Positions 8,141 to 16,220 of a stretch of DNA of 64,000 bases are shown here, piece after piece. The notes under the pieces were generated by a model. That model did not search any database and was not told the origin of the DNA. It saw only the letters and a program-made list of their open reading frames with translations. The stretch comes from Actibacterium sp. 188UL27-1 (lineage in GTDB: Bacteria > Pseudomonadota > Alphaproteobacteria > Rhodobacterales > Rhodobacteraceae), in assembly GCF_016901225.1 (NCBI RefSeq), contig NZ_JAFEUL010000003.1, positions 186,001 through 250,000 of the forward strand, read 5' to 3'. Position 1 is the stretch's first letter. Each line of letters opens with the position of its first letter. The position numbers and the translations under genes are program-made.

Positions 8141-9511
8141 ATGAATAACGTTATCAAAGGCACCATTCTCGCAACGGCGCTTTTTCCGTTTGCAACGATG
8201 GCCGCAGCCGAGAAAATAAATATCGCCATCGGTCACCAATCCATGTGCACCGATACCTATACGGCCGGCATTGTGATCAAAGAGCTTGGCGTGCTTGAAA
8301 AGTATCTGCCCACAGACGGCAAATACGCAGAGGCGGATTATGATATCAGCTGGGCCGATTACAGTTCGGGCGGGCCAATCACCAATCAGATGCTCGCCAA
8401 TAAACTGAACTTCGGCGTGATGGGGGATTATCCCCTGATCGTGAACGGCGCCAAGTTTCAGGAAACCGACAGCCTGCGCACGCTCTATGTGGCCGGGACC
8501 GGATACAACCTAAAGGGGTCAGGCAACGCCATCGTCGTACCGGTTGAAAGCGACATCTATTCGATTGACCAGCTCAAGGACAAAGAGGTGTCAACGCCCG
8601 TCGGCTCCGCCGCGTGGGGCATGCTGCTCAAGGCAATGCAAGATAACAATATTCCGACCTCTGACTATGTGCTGAAAAACCAAAGCCCCGCCGTGGGTGC
8701 CGCCAATATCGCGGCGGGCAAGATCGACGCCCATTCCGATTTCTGCCCCTGGTCTGAAATCATGGAATTCCGCGGGACGGGCCGCCAGATCTATGACGGC
8801 TCTGGAACCGGCGTGCCCTACCTGCATGGCGTCGTCGTCCGCCAGGATTTTGCCGAGGAATATCCCGAAGTTGTCGAAGCCTTCATCAAGGCCGTGTGGG
8901 AAGCAGGCGAATGGATCCGCGCCGACCCGATGGAGGCCGTGTCCCAGATGGAAGGGTGGACTGGCGTCGAGAAAGAGATGCTTTACCTGTACTTCTCCGA
9001 AGGCGGTCATCTGACGCTGGAGCCGTCGATCAAGAATGCCTGGGTCGATGCGCTCAAGTTCAACCATGGCGTTCTCACCACGGAAATGGCGATCCCACCG
9101 CTCGATTTTGAGGCCTGGATCACCGAGGACTATATCCGCGCGGCCTATGCCGATCTGGGCGTGGAATATGACGCCGACAAAGCCGTGATCGTTGCTCCCG
9201 TGGCCGCCAATAAGGGCCTCCCGATGGAGATCTGGCATGCCCGCGACGGTGTCACAACCTATCCCAGCATGCCCGAATTCCTGAAAGCCATGGCCGATAT
9301 GCAAGGCACCGATGCCAAGCTGAACGCCACCTGTGTCTACGACATCGAGACCGGTCTTAAACTGTTCGGCAAGACCGCGTTCTGGGTCAAATCGAGCGAC
9401 GACTACGCGACCTTCCTGCGCAAGGGCGAGGCGGAAACCTATGCCGGGGCAAATGATGGCACGGTGATTTCCTTCGAAGACACCATCGCCGATTTCGTCA
9501 CCGCAGGCTGA
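8141..9511 (+). CDS. ABC transporter solute-binding protein, NMT1/THI5-like
   Basis: This 456-residue exported protein has a signal peptide at residues 1-22 (cut near AAA-EKIN). The mature part begins INIAIGHQSMC and contains GGPITNQMLANKLNFGVMGDY, KDKEVSTPVGSAAWGML and KIDAHSDFCPWSE, typical of the nitrate/sulfonate/taurine (NMT1/SsuA/TauA) binding-protein superfamily. It is longer than most members. It would capture a small anionic or heterocyclic substrate in the periplasm and deliver it to the permease encoded next. The gene is intact, with a strong ribosome-binding site, although the permease and ATPase genes after it are broken. The ligand cannot be told from sequence. Confidence 0.85.
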   Translation: MNNVIKGTILATALFPFATMAAAEKINIAIGHQSMCTDTYTAGIVIKELGVLEKYLPTDGKYAEADYDISWADYSSGGPITNQMLANKLNFGVMGDYPLIVNGAKFQETDSLRTLYVAGTGYNLKGSGNAIVVPVESDIYSIDQLKDKEVSTPVGSAAWGMLLKAMQDNNIPTSDYVLKNQSPAVGAANIAAGKIDAHSDFCPWSEIMEFRGTGRQIYDGSGTGVPYLHGVVVRQDFAEEYPEVVEAFIKAVWEAGEWIRADPMEAVSQMEGWTGVEKEMLYLYFSEGGHLTLEPSIKNAWVDALKFNHGVLTTEMAIPPLDFEAWITEDYIRAAYADLGVEYDADKAVIVAPVAANKGLPMEIWHARDGVTTYPSMPEFLKAMADMQGTDAKLNATCVYDIETGLKLFGKTAFWVKSSDDYATFLRKGEAETYAGANDGTVISFEDTIADFVTAG

Positions 9512-9541
9512 TCACGGCCATACAAGTATCGCAAACAGGCT

Positions 9542-10018
9542 GTGACCATAGCCTCGAAGACCGCAGATCCACAGACCTCTCCCGTAGATCCTGTCCCCGC
9601 GGGGACAGCCCCCGCGCCGAGGCCGCCGGCCAAACTCGGACGGTCATTCAATTGCCGCAAATCTCCCGTGAACGGTTGGGCAATATCGGCATCGTCGCTC
9701 TCTCCCTCTCCATCGGGGTTGTGCTCTGGCACCTGGCGACCGAATTTAACCTCAACCCCTATATCAGTTTTGAGAATGTTCCCTCACCGCTCAAGGTTTT
9801 CACCGCCTTCATCGCCCATATCCAAACCGATATGTTCTGGACACATATCGGCGTGTCGATGCGGCGAATCCTCATCAGCTATTCCATTGCCACGGTGCTC
9901 GGCATCTTTATGGGCGGTCCCGGATCATGCGGGCCTTCATCATGCCCTATATCGAGGTGATCCGCCCGATCCCGGCCGTCGCCTGGATCCCGCTGTCAAT
10001 CCTGATGTGGCCGACCGA
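9542..10018 (+). pseudogene. ABC transporter permease, truncated and frameshifted
   Basis: The probable GTG start at 9542 gives a Pro-rich N-terminus. A shift near 9640-9652 is needed to continue as RLGNIGIVALSLSIGVVLW and PSPLKVFTAF, and a second near 9912-9920 to reach MRAFIMPYIEVIRPIPAVAW. This is the SsuC/TauC-type permease. Homology ends at MWPTEESS near 10015, just before the second half with the ATPase-docking EAA loop. The remaining part is about half a protein. It belongs with the solute-binding gene before it and the ATPase gene after it. Confidence 0.8.
9591..9608. repeat. 18-bp perfect palindrome, copy 1
   Basis: CTGTCCCCGCGGGGACAG is self-complementary and identical to the copy at 14289-14306. 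It lies in the N-terminal coding part of the broken permease gene. Confidence 0.8.
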
Positions 10019-10476
10019 AGAAAGCTCGAGCATCTGGGAAGAATGGCTGATCGAGATTGGCCGGATGAACTATGACTACGGCACCGGCATCTCGGAATGG
10101 AGCCTCAACGTCGTACCCGCGCGCCTTTTGGTGCTGGCCATTCTGGGGCCATGGTCTCGCTCTGCCTCACGCTCATGGGGCGCGACACATGCAGCACCGG
10201 CACATCGACGACGCTCAGGGCAACGACAGGGCCGGGCGCCATCTTGGTCGCGATAACCAACGCGACCATGAGCTGGATAGTTTCTTGCGCCACGCCATCC
10301 TGGGTCGTCGGGTTGGCGATGCTGGGCCTTGGTGTCTCGACCTCCCTCGCGCTTAGAGCATGGGACCGGTGCTCACAACAGCGGGGCTGGGGCTGCTGGT
10401 TGCGCTGATCCTGGTCCTCGCATGGCGCAAATCGCGGGCCGCGCTCGCACTGCAAGGATCCTCCATCCATGCTTGA
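10019..10476 (+). pseudogene. Unrecognised small membrane protein, frameshifted
   Basis: After the permease breaks off, the sequence codes for something different. IWEEWLIEIGRMNYDYGTGI is followed by VVPARLLVLAILG, then in a second frame MVSLCLTLMGRDTCSTGTS, GAILVAITNATMSWIV, SCATPSWVVGLAMLGLGVST, then in a third frame GPVLTTAGLGLLVALILVLAWRKSRAA to the TGA at 10474-10476. Four hydrophobic segments can be counted, with Cys residues in CSTGT and SCATP. I do not recognise the family. It overlaps the ATPase start at 10469. Two frameshifts and a missing start show that it is broken. Confidence 0.5.
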
Positions 10477-11300
10477 TGTCCTGAAATTCAAAACCCCCAA
10501 CCCGGCCACTGCAAAGGGCAAGGGTCAGATCGCAATTGACGACGTGTCGATCACGTTCGGTGCGGGATCAGAGGCCCATCGCGCGGTGGAGACGACGTCG
10601 AGCGATATCCAGGCTGGGGAGTTCGTGTGCATCCTCCGCCCGTCCGGCTGCGGAAAATCCACGCTCCTCAACGCAATCGCCGGATATGTGACCTCCACAA
10701 CCGGACAGGTCACCGTCGATGGCGTCCCGGTTGAAAACCCCGGCCCCGACCGGGGCATGTTGTTCCAGCAATGTTCCCTACTGGCTTGGAAGACGGTCTA
10801 CGAAACCGTCGCCTTCGGCCCCAAAATGGCTGGTCAAAGCCGGACCGAAGCCGGGGCCACCGCCATTCCTGGAACTGGTTGGCCTCAAAAAATTCGGCAG
10901 CCGCTATCCGGCAGAGCTGTCGGGCGGGATGCAACAGCGCGTCGGCATCGCCCGCGCCTTGGCCAACTACCCGTCAGTTCTGCTGATGGACGACCGCTTT
11001 GGCGCGCTTGACGCCCAGACCCGGCTGATGCTGCGAGAAAGCCTGCTGGAGATCTGGCGCAAATTCGGCACCACCGTCGTGTTTGTGACCCATGACGTGG
11101 ATGAAGCCGTCTTCCTGGCGGATCGCGTTCTGATCATGAGCGCCGCACCGGGCTGCATCATCGAAGATGTGTCGATCAAACTGCTGCGCCCACGTTCCAC
11201 CGACATGACCACAACGCCGGAATACCTGAAGGCGCGCCAGTTTTGCCTCGACACGATCAAATCCGAAAGCCGCAAAGCCTTTGAGGATCAAAACGCATGA
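10469..11300 (+). pseudogene. ABC transporter ATP-binding protein, frameshifted
   Basis: This starts as MLDVLKFKTPNP, with a P-loop region ILRPSGCGKSTLLNAIAGY and Q-loop MLFQQCSLLAW. A frameshift between about 10838 and 10865 (after FGPKMAGQSRT) moves the rest (FLELVGLKKFG, LSGGMQQRVGIARAL, FVTHDVDEA) to another frame. It is an SsuB/TauB-type importer ATPase. Besides the frameshift, the usual GPSGCGKS reads RPSGCGKS, and the Walker B stretch reads VLLMDDRFGALDA where MDEPFGALD is normal, so the catalytic Glu is Asp. The protein is clearly non-functional. Its stop overlaps the SCO start (ATGA). Confidence 0.85.
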
Positions 11301-11866
11301 GGTGGATCACCGCCCTCCTCATCTGGCTGCTGGCATGGCCTGCCTTGACACAGGTCCAAGGGGTCATGCTGGACGAACCGCTGGACCTGCCGCCATTCGC
11401 TTTCACCAACACTGACCTTGATGAGGGCCGGACCCTGATCATGTTCGGCTTCCTTTCTTGTCCCGATATCTGCCCCTTCACCTTGGGCAACCTAGAGGCC
11501 ATCGTGACCGAAACCGGCATGCGGGTGCGTCCGGATAATGTACCGAACGTAGTCGTCGTCTCGGTTGGTCCGGAACGGGACGCGGCCTTTGTCAGCGAAT
11601 ACGCCAAATTCTTTCATCCCGATTTTACCAGCTTCACCGGGACCCGGGATCAGATCTATGCCTTGATCGAGGCGACGGACAGTTTCTACCGGCTGATGAA
11701 ACCGGACCATACCGGGTATTACGAGGTGCAGCACTACTCGTCCGTGTCGGTCATCGCGCCCGATGGGACCTTACGCGCCAAGCTGCAGCCGCCCTTCGAC
11801 CCGGCCCAAATCGCGGAATTTCTGGCGCGTCTCCAAATCAGCTATCGGAAGGAACTTGCGCAGTGA
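11297..11866 (+). CDS. SCO1/SenC family copper-binding protein
   Basis: This 189-residue protein has an N-terminal hydrophobic export segment (residues 1-20) and a thioredoxin fold bearing the copper motif C55-P-D-I-C59-P, with a downstream His at about 146 (EVQHYSSV). SCO proteins bind copper in the periplasm and help load Cu-A centres of cytochrome oxidase or act as thiol reductants. The gene is intact and coupled to the PCuAC gene by a 4-base overlap, the usual partner arrangement. A second SCO (PrrC type) lies at 37.1 kb, so this copy is accessory. It is one of the few genes in the decayed cluster that remains whole. Confidence 0.88.
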   Translation: MRWITALLIWLLAWPALTQVQGVMLDEPLDLPPFAFTNTDLDEGRTLIMFGFLSCPDICPFTLGNLEAIVTETGMRVRPDNVPNVVVVSVGPERDAAFVSEYAKFFHPDFTSFTGTRDQIYALIEATDSFYRLMKPDHTGYYEVQHYSSVSVIAPDGTLRAKLQPPFDPAQIAEFLARLQISYRKELAQ

Positions 11867-12294
11867 GACTTCTGCCCGTCCTTGCCATGATCATCGCCCC
11901 CGCCGCCGCCATGGCCGAGGGTGTGAAAATCGAAGACGCGATGGTGCCGCTGGCCCCCCCTGGGATGATGGCCCACGCCGCCTATCGGAAGCTGACCAAT
12001 GCAGGCGATGCGACGTGCCAACTGATCGGTGTCAAAGCAGAAGGGTACAAGACGGCCCATTTGCACCAAAGCGCCAACGCGGGCGGTGTCGCCACGATAT
12101 CAGTCGTTGACCAGATAGAGATTGCGCCGGGCCAAAGCGTGGCGTTCGAACATGGTGGCCTGCACATCATGCTGATGCACCCTGTGGACGTCGCAAAGGA
12201 AAGCGACATCGTCAACCTGACCCTCCTATTTGCGGATGGTGAAGCGCTGTCGACCCCGGCCAAAGTCATGCACCTGCACCATGATGAGTCATAG
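11863..12294 (+). CDS. PCu(A)C periplasmic copper chaperone
   Basis: This 143-residue protein has a signal peptide (about residues 1-18) and the DUF461/PCuAC cupredoxin-like fold. Metal residues visible are H66 and H68 in AHLHQS and H101-x-M103 in GLHIMLM. The middle Met of the classic H(x10)M(x21)HxM motif is not apparent, so copper affinity may differ. The C-terminus has another His-rich stretch (MHLHHDES). It works with SCO proteins to deliver Cu(I) to oxidase sites. The start is a GTG at 11863 overlapping the SCO stop. The gene is intact. Confidence 0.85.
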   Translation: MRLLPVLAMIIAPAAAMAEGVKIEDAMVPLAPPGMMAHAAYRKLTNAGDATCQLIGVKAEGYKTAHLHQSANAGGVATISVVDQIEIAPGQSVAFEHGGLHIMLMHPVDVAKESDIVNLTLLFADGEALSTPAKVMHLHHDES

Positions 12295-12415
12295 GGCGAT
12301 CCTTGCTTTGGTTGCGGCACTTGTGGCCGCCCCGGTTCAGGCCGATTTCGATGCGGACGCCTTTCCACCCTATGAACCGCCCTGGCGGATTACCTCTCTG
12401 CCCAGCCCCGGTCAT
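12281..12415 (+). pseudogene. Small exported protein, only the N-terminus left
   Basis: The ATG codons at 12281 and 12284 overlap the PCuAC stop and begin MSHRAILALVAALVAAPVQA, a good signal peptide cut after QA, followed by DFDADAFPPYEPP. Then sense is lost, and the sequence runs directly into the Crp/Fnr gene in another frame. The frame happens to stay open to 12982, but the part after about residue 33 is a shadow of the regulator. The original may have been a small periplasmic protein of the copper or cytochrome type; its identity cannot be told. Confidence 0.45.
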
Positions 12416-12434
12416 GATCCATCCGCGCGACGAA

Positions 12435-12982
12435 ATGCAAGACGCGCCCAGCGCCATCTTCCTGTCGGAATATCTGCTGGACATCAACGACGGTTCGGGA
12501 TTTCTAAGCCCTCTGTCCGCGCAGGATCAAAAGACCGTTCGGAAACTTGGGACCCGCTGCACCTTTTCCAAAGGGTCGGGGATCTTCCCGCAAGGGGATT
12601 CCCATACCGGCGTCTGGATCATCGAAGCCGGTCGCGTCCGAACCTATTGTACCGGGCCAACAGGGCGCGAGATCACGCTGGCTTATTGGAGCCCGGGCCA
12701 TTTCATCGGCGGGCCAGAGGTGTTTGGCCACGGGCACCATGTCTGGTCAGCGGATGCGCTGGAAGACTGCGAGATGCTGTTTTGTCCGGCATGAGCATGC
12801 AAAAGCTGGTGCGCGAGGTCCTGGATGCCGCCATCGCGGTAATCCAGGGACCGATCGCCTCAATCGTCGGGGCGACCCGGCAATGGGTTACCCAATCCCT
12901 AGACAAGCTCAAGGGGGAGGGCGTGTTAGAGATCACTCGGACCGAGATCATCGTCTATCAGATCGACGCCCTGCAGGAATAA
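12435..12982 (+). pseudogene. Crp/Fnr family regulator, frameshifted with internal deletion
   Basis: The likely start at 12435 reads MQDAPSAIFLSEYLLDINDG, then a cyclic-nucleotide-type sensor domain (GIFPQGDSHTGVWIIEAGRVR, GREITLAYWSPGHFIGGPEV). Near 12785 a frameshift occurs (the frame ends in TGA), and the other frame reads KLVREVLDAAIAVIQG. It then jumps straight to IASIVGATRQWVTQSLDKL, the recognition helix of the helix-turn-helix. About 70-80 residues of the dimer helix and DNA-binding domain are deleted. In related bacteria this type of regulator sits beside the genes it controls, so it was probably the cluster's own regulator. Confidence 0.85.
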
Positions 12983-13009
12983 CTCGGGGCCACCCGGCTT
13001 TCGCTACTC

Positions 13010-13933
13010 TCACCCATCCGGCATGGAGAATGGGCGCGGATCGGGAAGGGGGGACTGCCCGCCGTAATGGGGCAGGTCCTGGCGGCGCAGTTTCAGCGCG
13101 CCGTCCCGTTCCAGGGTCAAACAGTGATTGGCGATCTGCTCCAGCGTGGCAAACCAAACCTCGCCCGTCTCCTGCATCTCTTGGATCATCTGTTCGATCC
13201 GTTGCCACCGGGACAAACGCCCCGAGACGAAGGGATGCCAGACCCCGATCCAAAGCCCACCACCGGCCCTGCGCATCGCGTTGAATTCGGCCATAAAGAC
13301 CTCCATCGCGCGGTCGGGGGGCAACAACTGAAACATGTAATCCAGGTCAATGGAATGCACATAGGGTGGCCAGTCATCGGTCGCCCAACTGACGGGCAGT
13401 TCAACCAACTCGCCCTTTGGCGTCGCCAGCATATAGGGCACGTCATCCCCCATCAGCGAGCTGTCATAGAGGAACCCCGCCTCCGCCAGTAGGTCGGGTG
13501 TCTGTGCCGACATATTGTAAAGGGGGGAGCGGTTGCCACGGGGCCGTTTGCCCGTGAACGTCTCGATCACTTCAATCGAGCGCTGCATCCAGTATCGCTC
13601 CTCCTCTGGCGGTAGGGCATTGGGCGCTTCGTGAATGTAGCCGTGAAAGCCCACCTCGTGCCCGCCCTCAACGATCGCCTCCACCGCCTTGGGATGCTGT
13701 TCGATACACCAGGCAGGGATGAAAAAGGTCTGGGTGAGGCCAAACCGTTTGTAGCCGTTCAGGATCCGCGGGATTGCCACATCGGGACCGTAGCGAAGCA
13801 TTGAAATCGTGGACAGGTAGTTCACACCGGCCTTGCCCTTTTCGATATGGATCAGGCTGTCGGCATCCATGTCAAAGGTGATCGCAACAGCGACCTTTGC
13901 CCCGCCGGGCCAGGGGATTGGATTTTGTATCAT
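13010..13933 (-). CDS. Polysaccharide deacetylase-fold hydrolase (PuuE/cyclic-imidase-like)
   Basis: This 307-residue protein has a NodB-homology fold: metal-site region AITFDMDADS (D21, D23, D25), GHEVGFHGYIHEAPN with the two metal His, NRSPLYN, and the C-terminal GGLWIGVWHPFV motif. The HGYIHE type and the lack of a signal peptide point to the cytoplasmic branch that includes PuuE allantoinase and cyclic imide hydrolases, not cell-wall deacetylases. It would open a cyclic amide or remove an N-acyl group. It is the last gene of the minus-strand catabolic operon, 10 bases after an SDR gene, which supports a role with small N-heterocycles. The substrate is inferred only. Confidence 0.75.
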   Translation of the reverse strand: MIQNPIPWPGGAKVAVAITFDMDADSLIHIEKGKAGVNYLSTISMLRYGPDVAIPRILNGYKRFGLTQTFFIPAWCIEQHPKAVEAIVEGGHEVGFHGYIHEAPNALPPEEERYWMQRSIEVIETFTGKRPRGNRSPLYNMSAQTPDLLAEAGFLYDSSLMGDDVPYMLATPKGELVELPVSWATDDWPPYVHSIDLDYMFQLLPPDRAMEVFMAEFNAMRRAGGGLWIGVWHPFVSGRLSRWQRIEQMIQEMQETGEVWFATLEQIANHCLTLERDGALKLRRQDLPHYGGQSPLPDPRPFSMPDG

Positions 13934-13943
13934 GGGATCCTCG

Positions 13944-14654
13944 CTATAGCATCACCGCCCCACCCGAGGGGCAGAGCGTCTGCCCGGTCATGAAGCTTGC
14001 GCCCGGCCCGGCCAGGAACAGGGCGGTGGCGGCGATTTCATCGGGTGTTCCGATCCGCCCCATGGGGTTCTGGGTCTCAAGCGCCAGGGCCTCGGCAGAC
14101 ATCGTCTCGGCCGACAGCATCCGCGTATCCGTCGGGCCTGGCGCGATGGCGTTGACCAAAATGTCGGGCGCAAATTCGTGGGCCAAGGCGCGGGTCAGGC
14201 CGATCACCCCGGCTTTCGAGGCGCAATAGGCCGCAAAGTTGGCCCGCCCCAGATGGGCAAGCTCCGACGCGATCAGGATCAACCGCCCCTGTCCCCGCGG
14301 GGACAGGGCTTTTAGCGCCCCTTGGGCCACCAGGAACGAACCGCGCAGATTGACCGCGATCTGGCGGTCGAACTCCGCGACTGACATGTCCAGCGTGGGA
14401 CATTCGATCAGGATCCCCGCGGCATTCACCACGCAATCGAGCGGGCCCGCCACATCGAACATCGCCGCGACAGAGGTTTCGTCACTGACATCGACCTGGA
14501 TCGCTTGGCCGTTGGTCGCACTAGCCGTGTCGCTGGCATCATCCAGATCGGCGGAAATGACCGTGGCACCCGCCTCGGCCAGGGCGCATGCCGTCGCAGC
14601 GCCGATTCCGCGAGCTGCCCCGGTGACCAAGGCGCGTTGCCCTGCCAGCATCAT
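13944..14654 (-). CDS. SDR family oxidoreductase
   Basis: This is a classical 236-residue short-chain dehydrogenase: cofactor motif TGAARGIGAA (residues about 11-20), NAAG, catalytic Ser in LIASELAH, and Tyr-x3-Lys in YCASK. It ends with the usual TGQTLCPSGG loop. The acidic Asp after beta-2 (ISADLDD) suggests NAD+ rather than NADP+. The start overlaps the stop of the neighbouring SDR gene (ATGA), so the two are co-translated. The substrate is unknown; in this operon it likely oxidises or reduces a carbonyl product of the hydrolytic steps. An 18-base palindrome lies inside the gene at 14289-14306 and is translated as part of ALSPRGQGR. Confidence 0.85.
   Translation of the reverse strand: MMLAGQRALVTGAARGIGAATACALAEAGATVISADLDDASDTASATNGQAIQVDVSDETSVAAMFDVAGPLDCVVNAAGILIECPTLDMSVAEFDRQIAVNLRGSFLVAQGALKALSPRGQGRLILIASELAHLGRANFAAYCASKAGVIGLTRALAHEFAPDILVNAIAPGPTDTRMLSAETMSAEALALETQNPMGRIGTPDEIAATALFLAGPGASFMTGQTLCPSGGAVML
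14289..14306. repeat. 18-bp perfect palindrome, copy 2
   Basis: CTGTCCCCGCGGGGACAG is self-complementary and identical to the copy at 9591-9608. It lies inside the SDR coding region, in frame. Confidence 0.8.
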
Positions 14655-15424
14655 TGCATCAACTCCCCACGGTCGACCGTAAAGGCCTGGCCGGTGATGT
14701 TGCGCGCGGCATCCGAGGCCAGGAACAGATACATGTCGGCCATATCAGTGGGCTCCATCAGGCCAGGTAACGCCTGCGCGCCGATGATTTCGTCGAGCAA
14801 CGCCGCCTCGTCTCGACCCGTCCGGGCCGACATCGCAGCGAGGGACCGCATGGATGCCTCGGTCCGCACCCAACCGGGGCAGACCGCGTTGACGGAGATC
14901 CCCCGAGGCGCAAGTTCCTGCGCCAAGCTACGGGTCAGGCCGATCACCGCATGTTTGGACGCGCAATAGGCCGAAAACTCTGCCACCGCCGTCTTGCCCC
15001 ACATCGATGCCGTGTTCACGATCCGTCCACCATCCCGCATCTTGTGTAGTAGGGCGCGGATCACACTAAATGTGCCAATAATATTAACCTCTGTGATCTG
15101 GCGAAAGGTCGCGTCGATCTCCGGGGACGGATCATCGATGGGCGTGATCCGTTCGAGCCCCGCATTGTTGACCAGCACGTCCAAGGGCCCGCAGGCTGCC
15201 GCCATCGCCGCCACCTGATCAAGGTCGGCGATATCGCAGGTGACACCTGTGACCGCGCGCCCGAATTCGTCTGCCCAACGTGCTGCAACCTCGGCCACGT
15301 CAGGTTCCAGCCCGATGATGGTCAGGTCTGCGCCGGCCGCCAGAAACCCACGGGCGACACCGGCCCCCAGGCCCATATTGCCGCCGGTGATCACGACATG
15401 CTGGCCGGTGAAATCATGGGGCAT
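14651..15424 (-). CDS. SDR family oxidoreductase
   Basis: This 257-residue classical SDR is started at the ATG 15424 ([11 protein letters not shown]), because residues upstream of it in the open frame overlap the ATPase gene and look non-native. Motifs are [13 protein letters not shown] for the cofactor, VNNAGLE, catalytic Ser in VNTASMWGK, and YCASK. The region after beta-2 reads IIGLEPD, compatible with NAD+. The gene overlaps the upstream ATPase stop by 11 bases and the downstream SDR start by 4, so it belongs to the same transcript. Two different SDRs side by side suggest successive oxidations or opposite stereochemistry in one pathway. Confidence 0.85.
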   Translation of the reverse strand: MPHDFTGQHVVITGGNMGLGAGVARGFLAAGADLTIIGLEPDVAEVAARWADEFGRAVTGVTCDIADLDQVAAMAAACGPLDVLVNNAGLERITPIDDPSPEIDATFRQITEVNIIGTFSVIRALLHKMRDGGRIVNTASMWGKTAVAEFSAYCASKHAVIGLTRSLAQELAPRGISVNAVCPGWVRTEASMRSLAAMSARTGRDEAALLDEIIGAQALPGLMEPTDMADMYLFLASDAARNITGQAFTVDRGELMQ

Positions 15425-16217
15425 GGGCGGCCTCCGCTTCGGCGCGTATGTATTCGGCCCGGATGATCTGTTGCACCTCGCGGCGCAAGCTGAGGAAGGC
15501 AGGCGTGTCGCGCAACGCCTGATCGCGATCATCCGGCCCCAACTGTTCGGTCACGTTGATGTCTTCCAACACGCGCGCCGGACGGGCGGAAAAGACGACC
15601 AGGCGGTGGGCCAGCAAGATCGCCTCTTCGACGTCATGGGTGACAAAGATCGTGGTTTTGCCCGCTGTCCGGTTGATCTCGAGCAGCTTGTTTTGCAGAT
15701 GTTCCCGGGTCAGGGCGTCGAGCGCGCCAAAGGGTTCGTCCATCAGCAGGATGTCAGGATTGGCGGCCAGGGTGCGGGCGATGGCCACGCGCTGGCGCAT
15801 CCCGCCGGAGATCTGGTTGGTATAGCTGTCGGCGAAACCCTTAAGCCCAACCAGTTCGATGAAGCGGTTGACAGTATCCTCCCGGTCGCTGGCGCTGAGG
15901 TCAGCGCGATATTTCAGACCCAGCCGGATGTTGCCCGCCACAGTGAGCCAGGGAAATGCGGCATAGGATTGAAAGACCATGCCGCGGCGGCGATCCGGGC
16001 CGCCCAGTCGGGCGCCATCTAGGGTGATCGTTCCGGTCGTTGGCGTCTCCAACCCGCCCACCATGCGCATGACGGTGGTTTTCCCGCAGCCGGAGGGGCC
16101 GAGGAAGGTCACGATCTGCCCGCGATCCATGGCCAGGGTCAGGGGGGCGACGGCCTGCACTTTGCGCCCATCGGTGCCGTATGTTTTGGAGATATTGGTG
16201 AGGTCGAGATATGCCAT
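15414..16217 (-). CDS. ABC transporter ATP-binding protein, SsuB/TauB type
   Basis: This 267-residue ATPase has an intact Walker A (GPSGCGKTT, near residue 41), Q-loop [11 protein letters not shown], signature [13 protein letters not shown], Walker [14 protein letters not shown] and H-loop FVTHDVEEA. It is a canonical energiser of nitrate/sulfonate/taurine/pyrimidine-type importers. It works with the permease encoded 4 bases upstream and the solute-binding protein before that. All catalytic residues are present, unlike the broken ATPase at 10.5 kb, which is a separate copy. The substrate is inferred from the operon to be a nitrogen compound. Confidence 0.92.
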   Translation of the reverse strand: MAYLDLTNISKTYGTDGRKVQAVAPLTLAMDRGQIVTFLGPSGCGKTTVMRMVGGLETPTTGTITLDGARLGGPDRRRGMVFQSYAAFPWLTVAGNIRLGLKYRADLSASDREDTVNRFIELVGLKGFADSYTNQISGGMRQRVAIARTLAANPDILLMDEPFGALDALTREHLQNKLLEINRTAGKTTIFVTHDVEEAILLAHRLVVFSARPARVLEDINVTEQLGPDDRDQALRDTPAFLSLRREVQQIIRAEYIRAEAEAAHAP

Positions 16218-16220
16218 GCC

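Noticed and set aside
12281-12982. Single 234-codon exported protein
   Set aside because: Its middle is the wrong frame of a Crp/Fnr gene and its end is that gene's own C-terminus; the open frame is an accident of the frameshift and deletion.
2215-12982. Sequencing error as the cause of all frameshifts
   Set aside because: Lesions include large deletions, nonsense codons, active-site substitutions and an insertion element, and they stop abruptly at 13 kb; the rest of the window has none. A few homopolymer shifts could still be errors.
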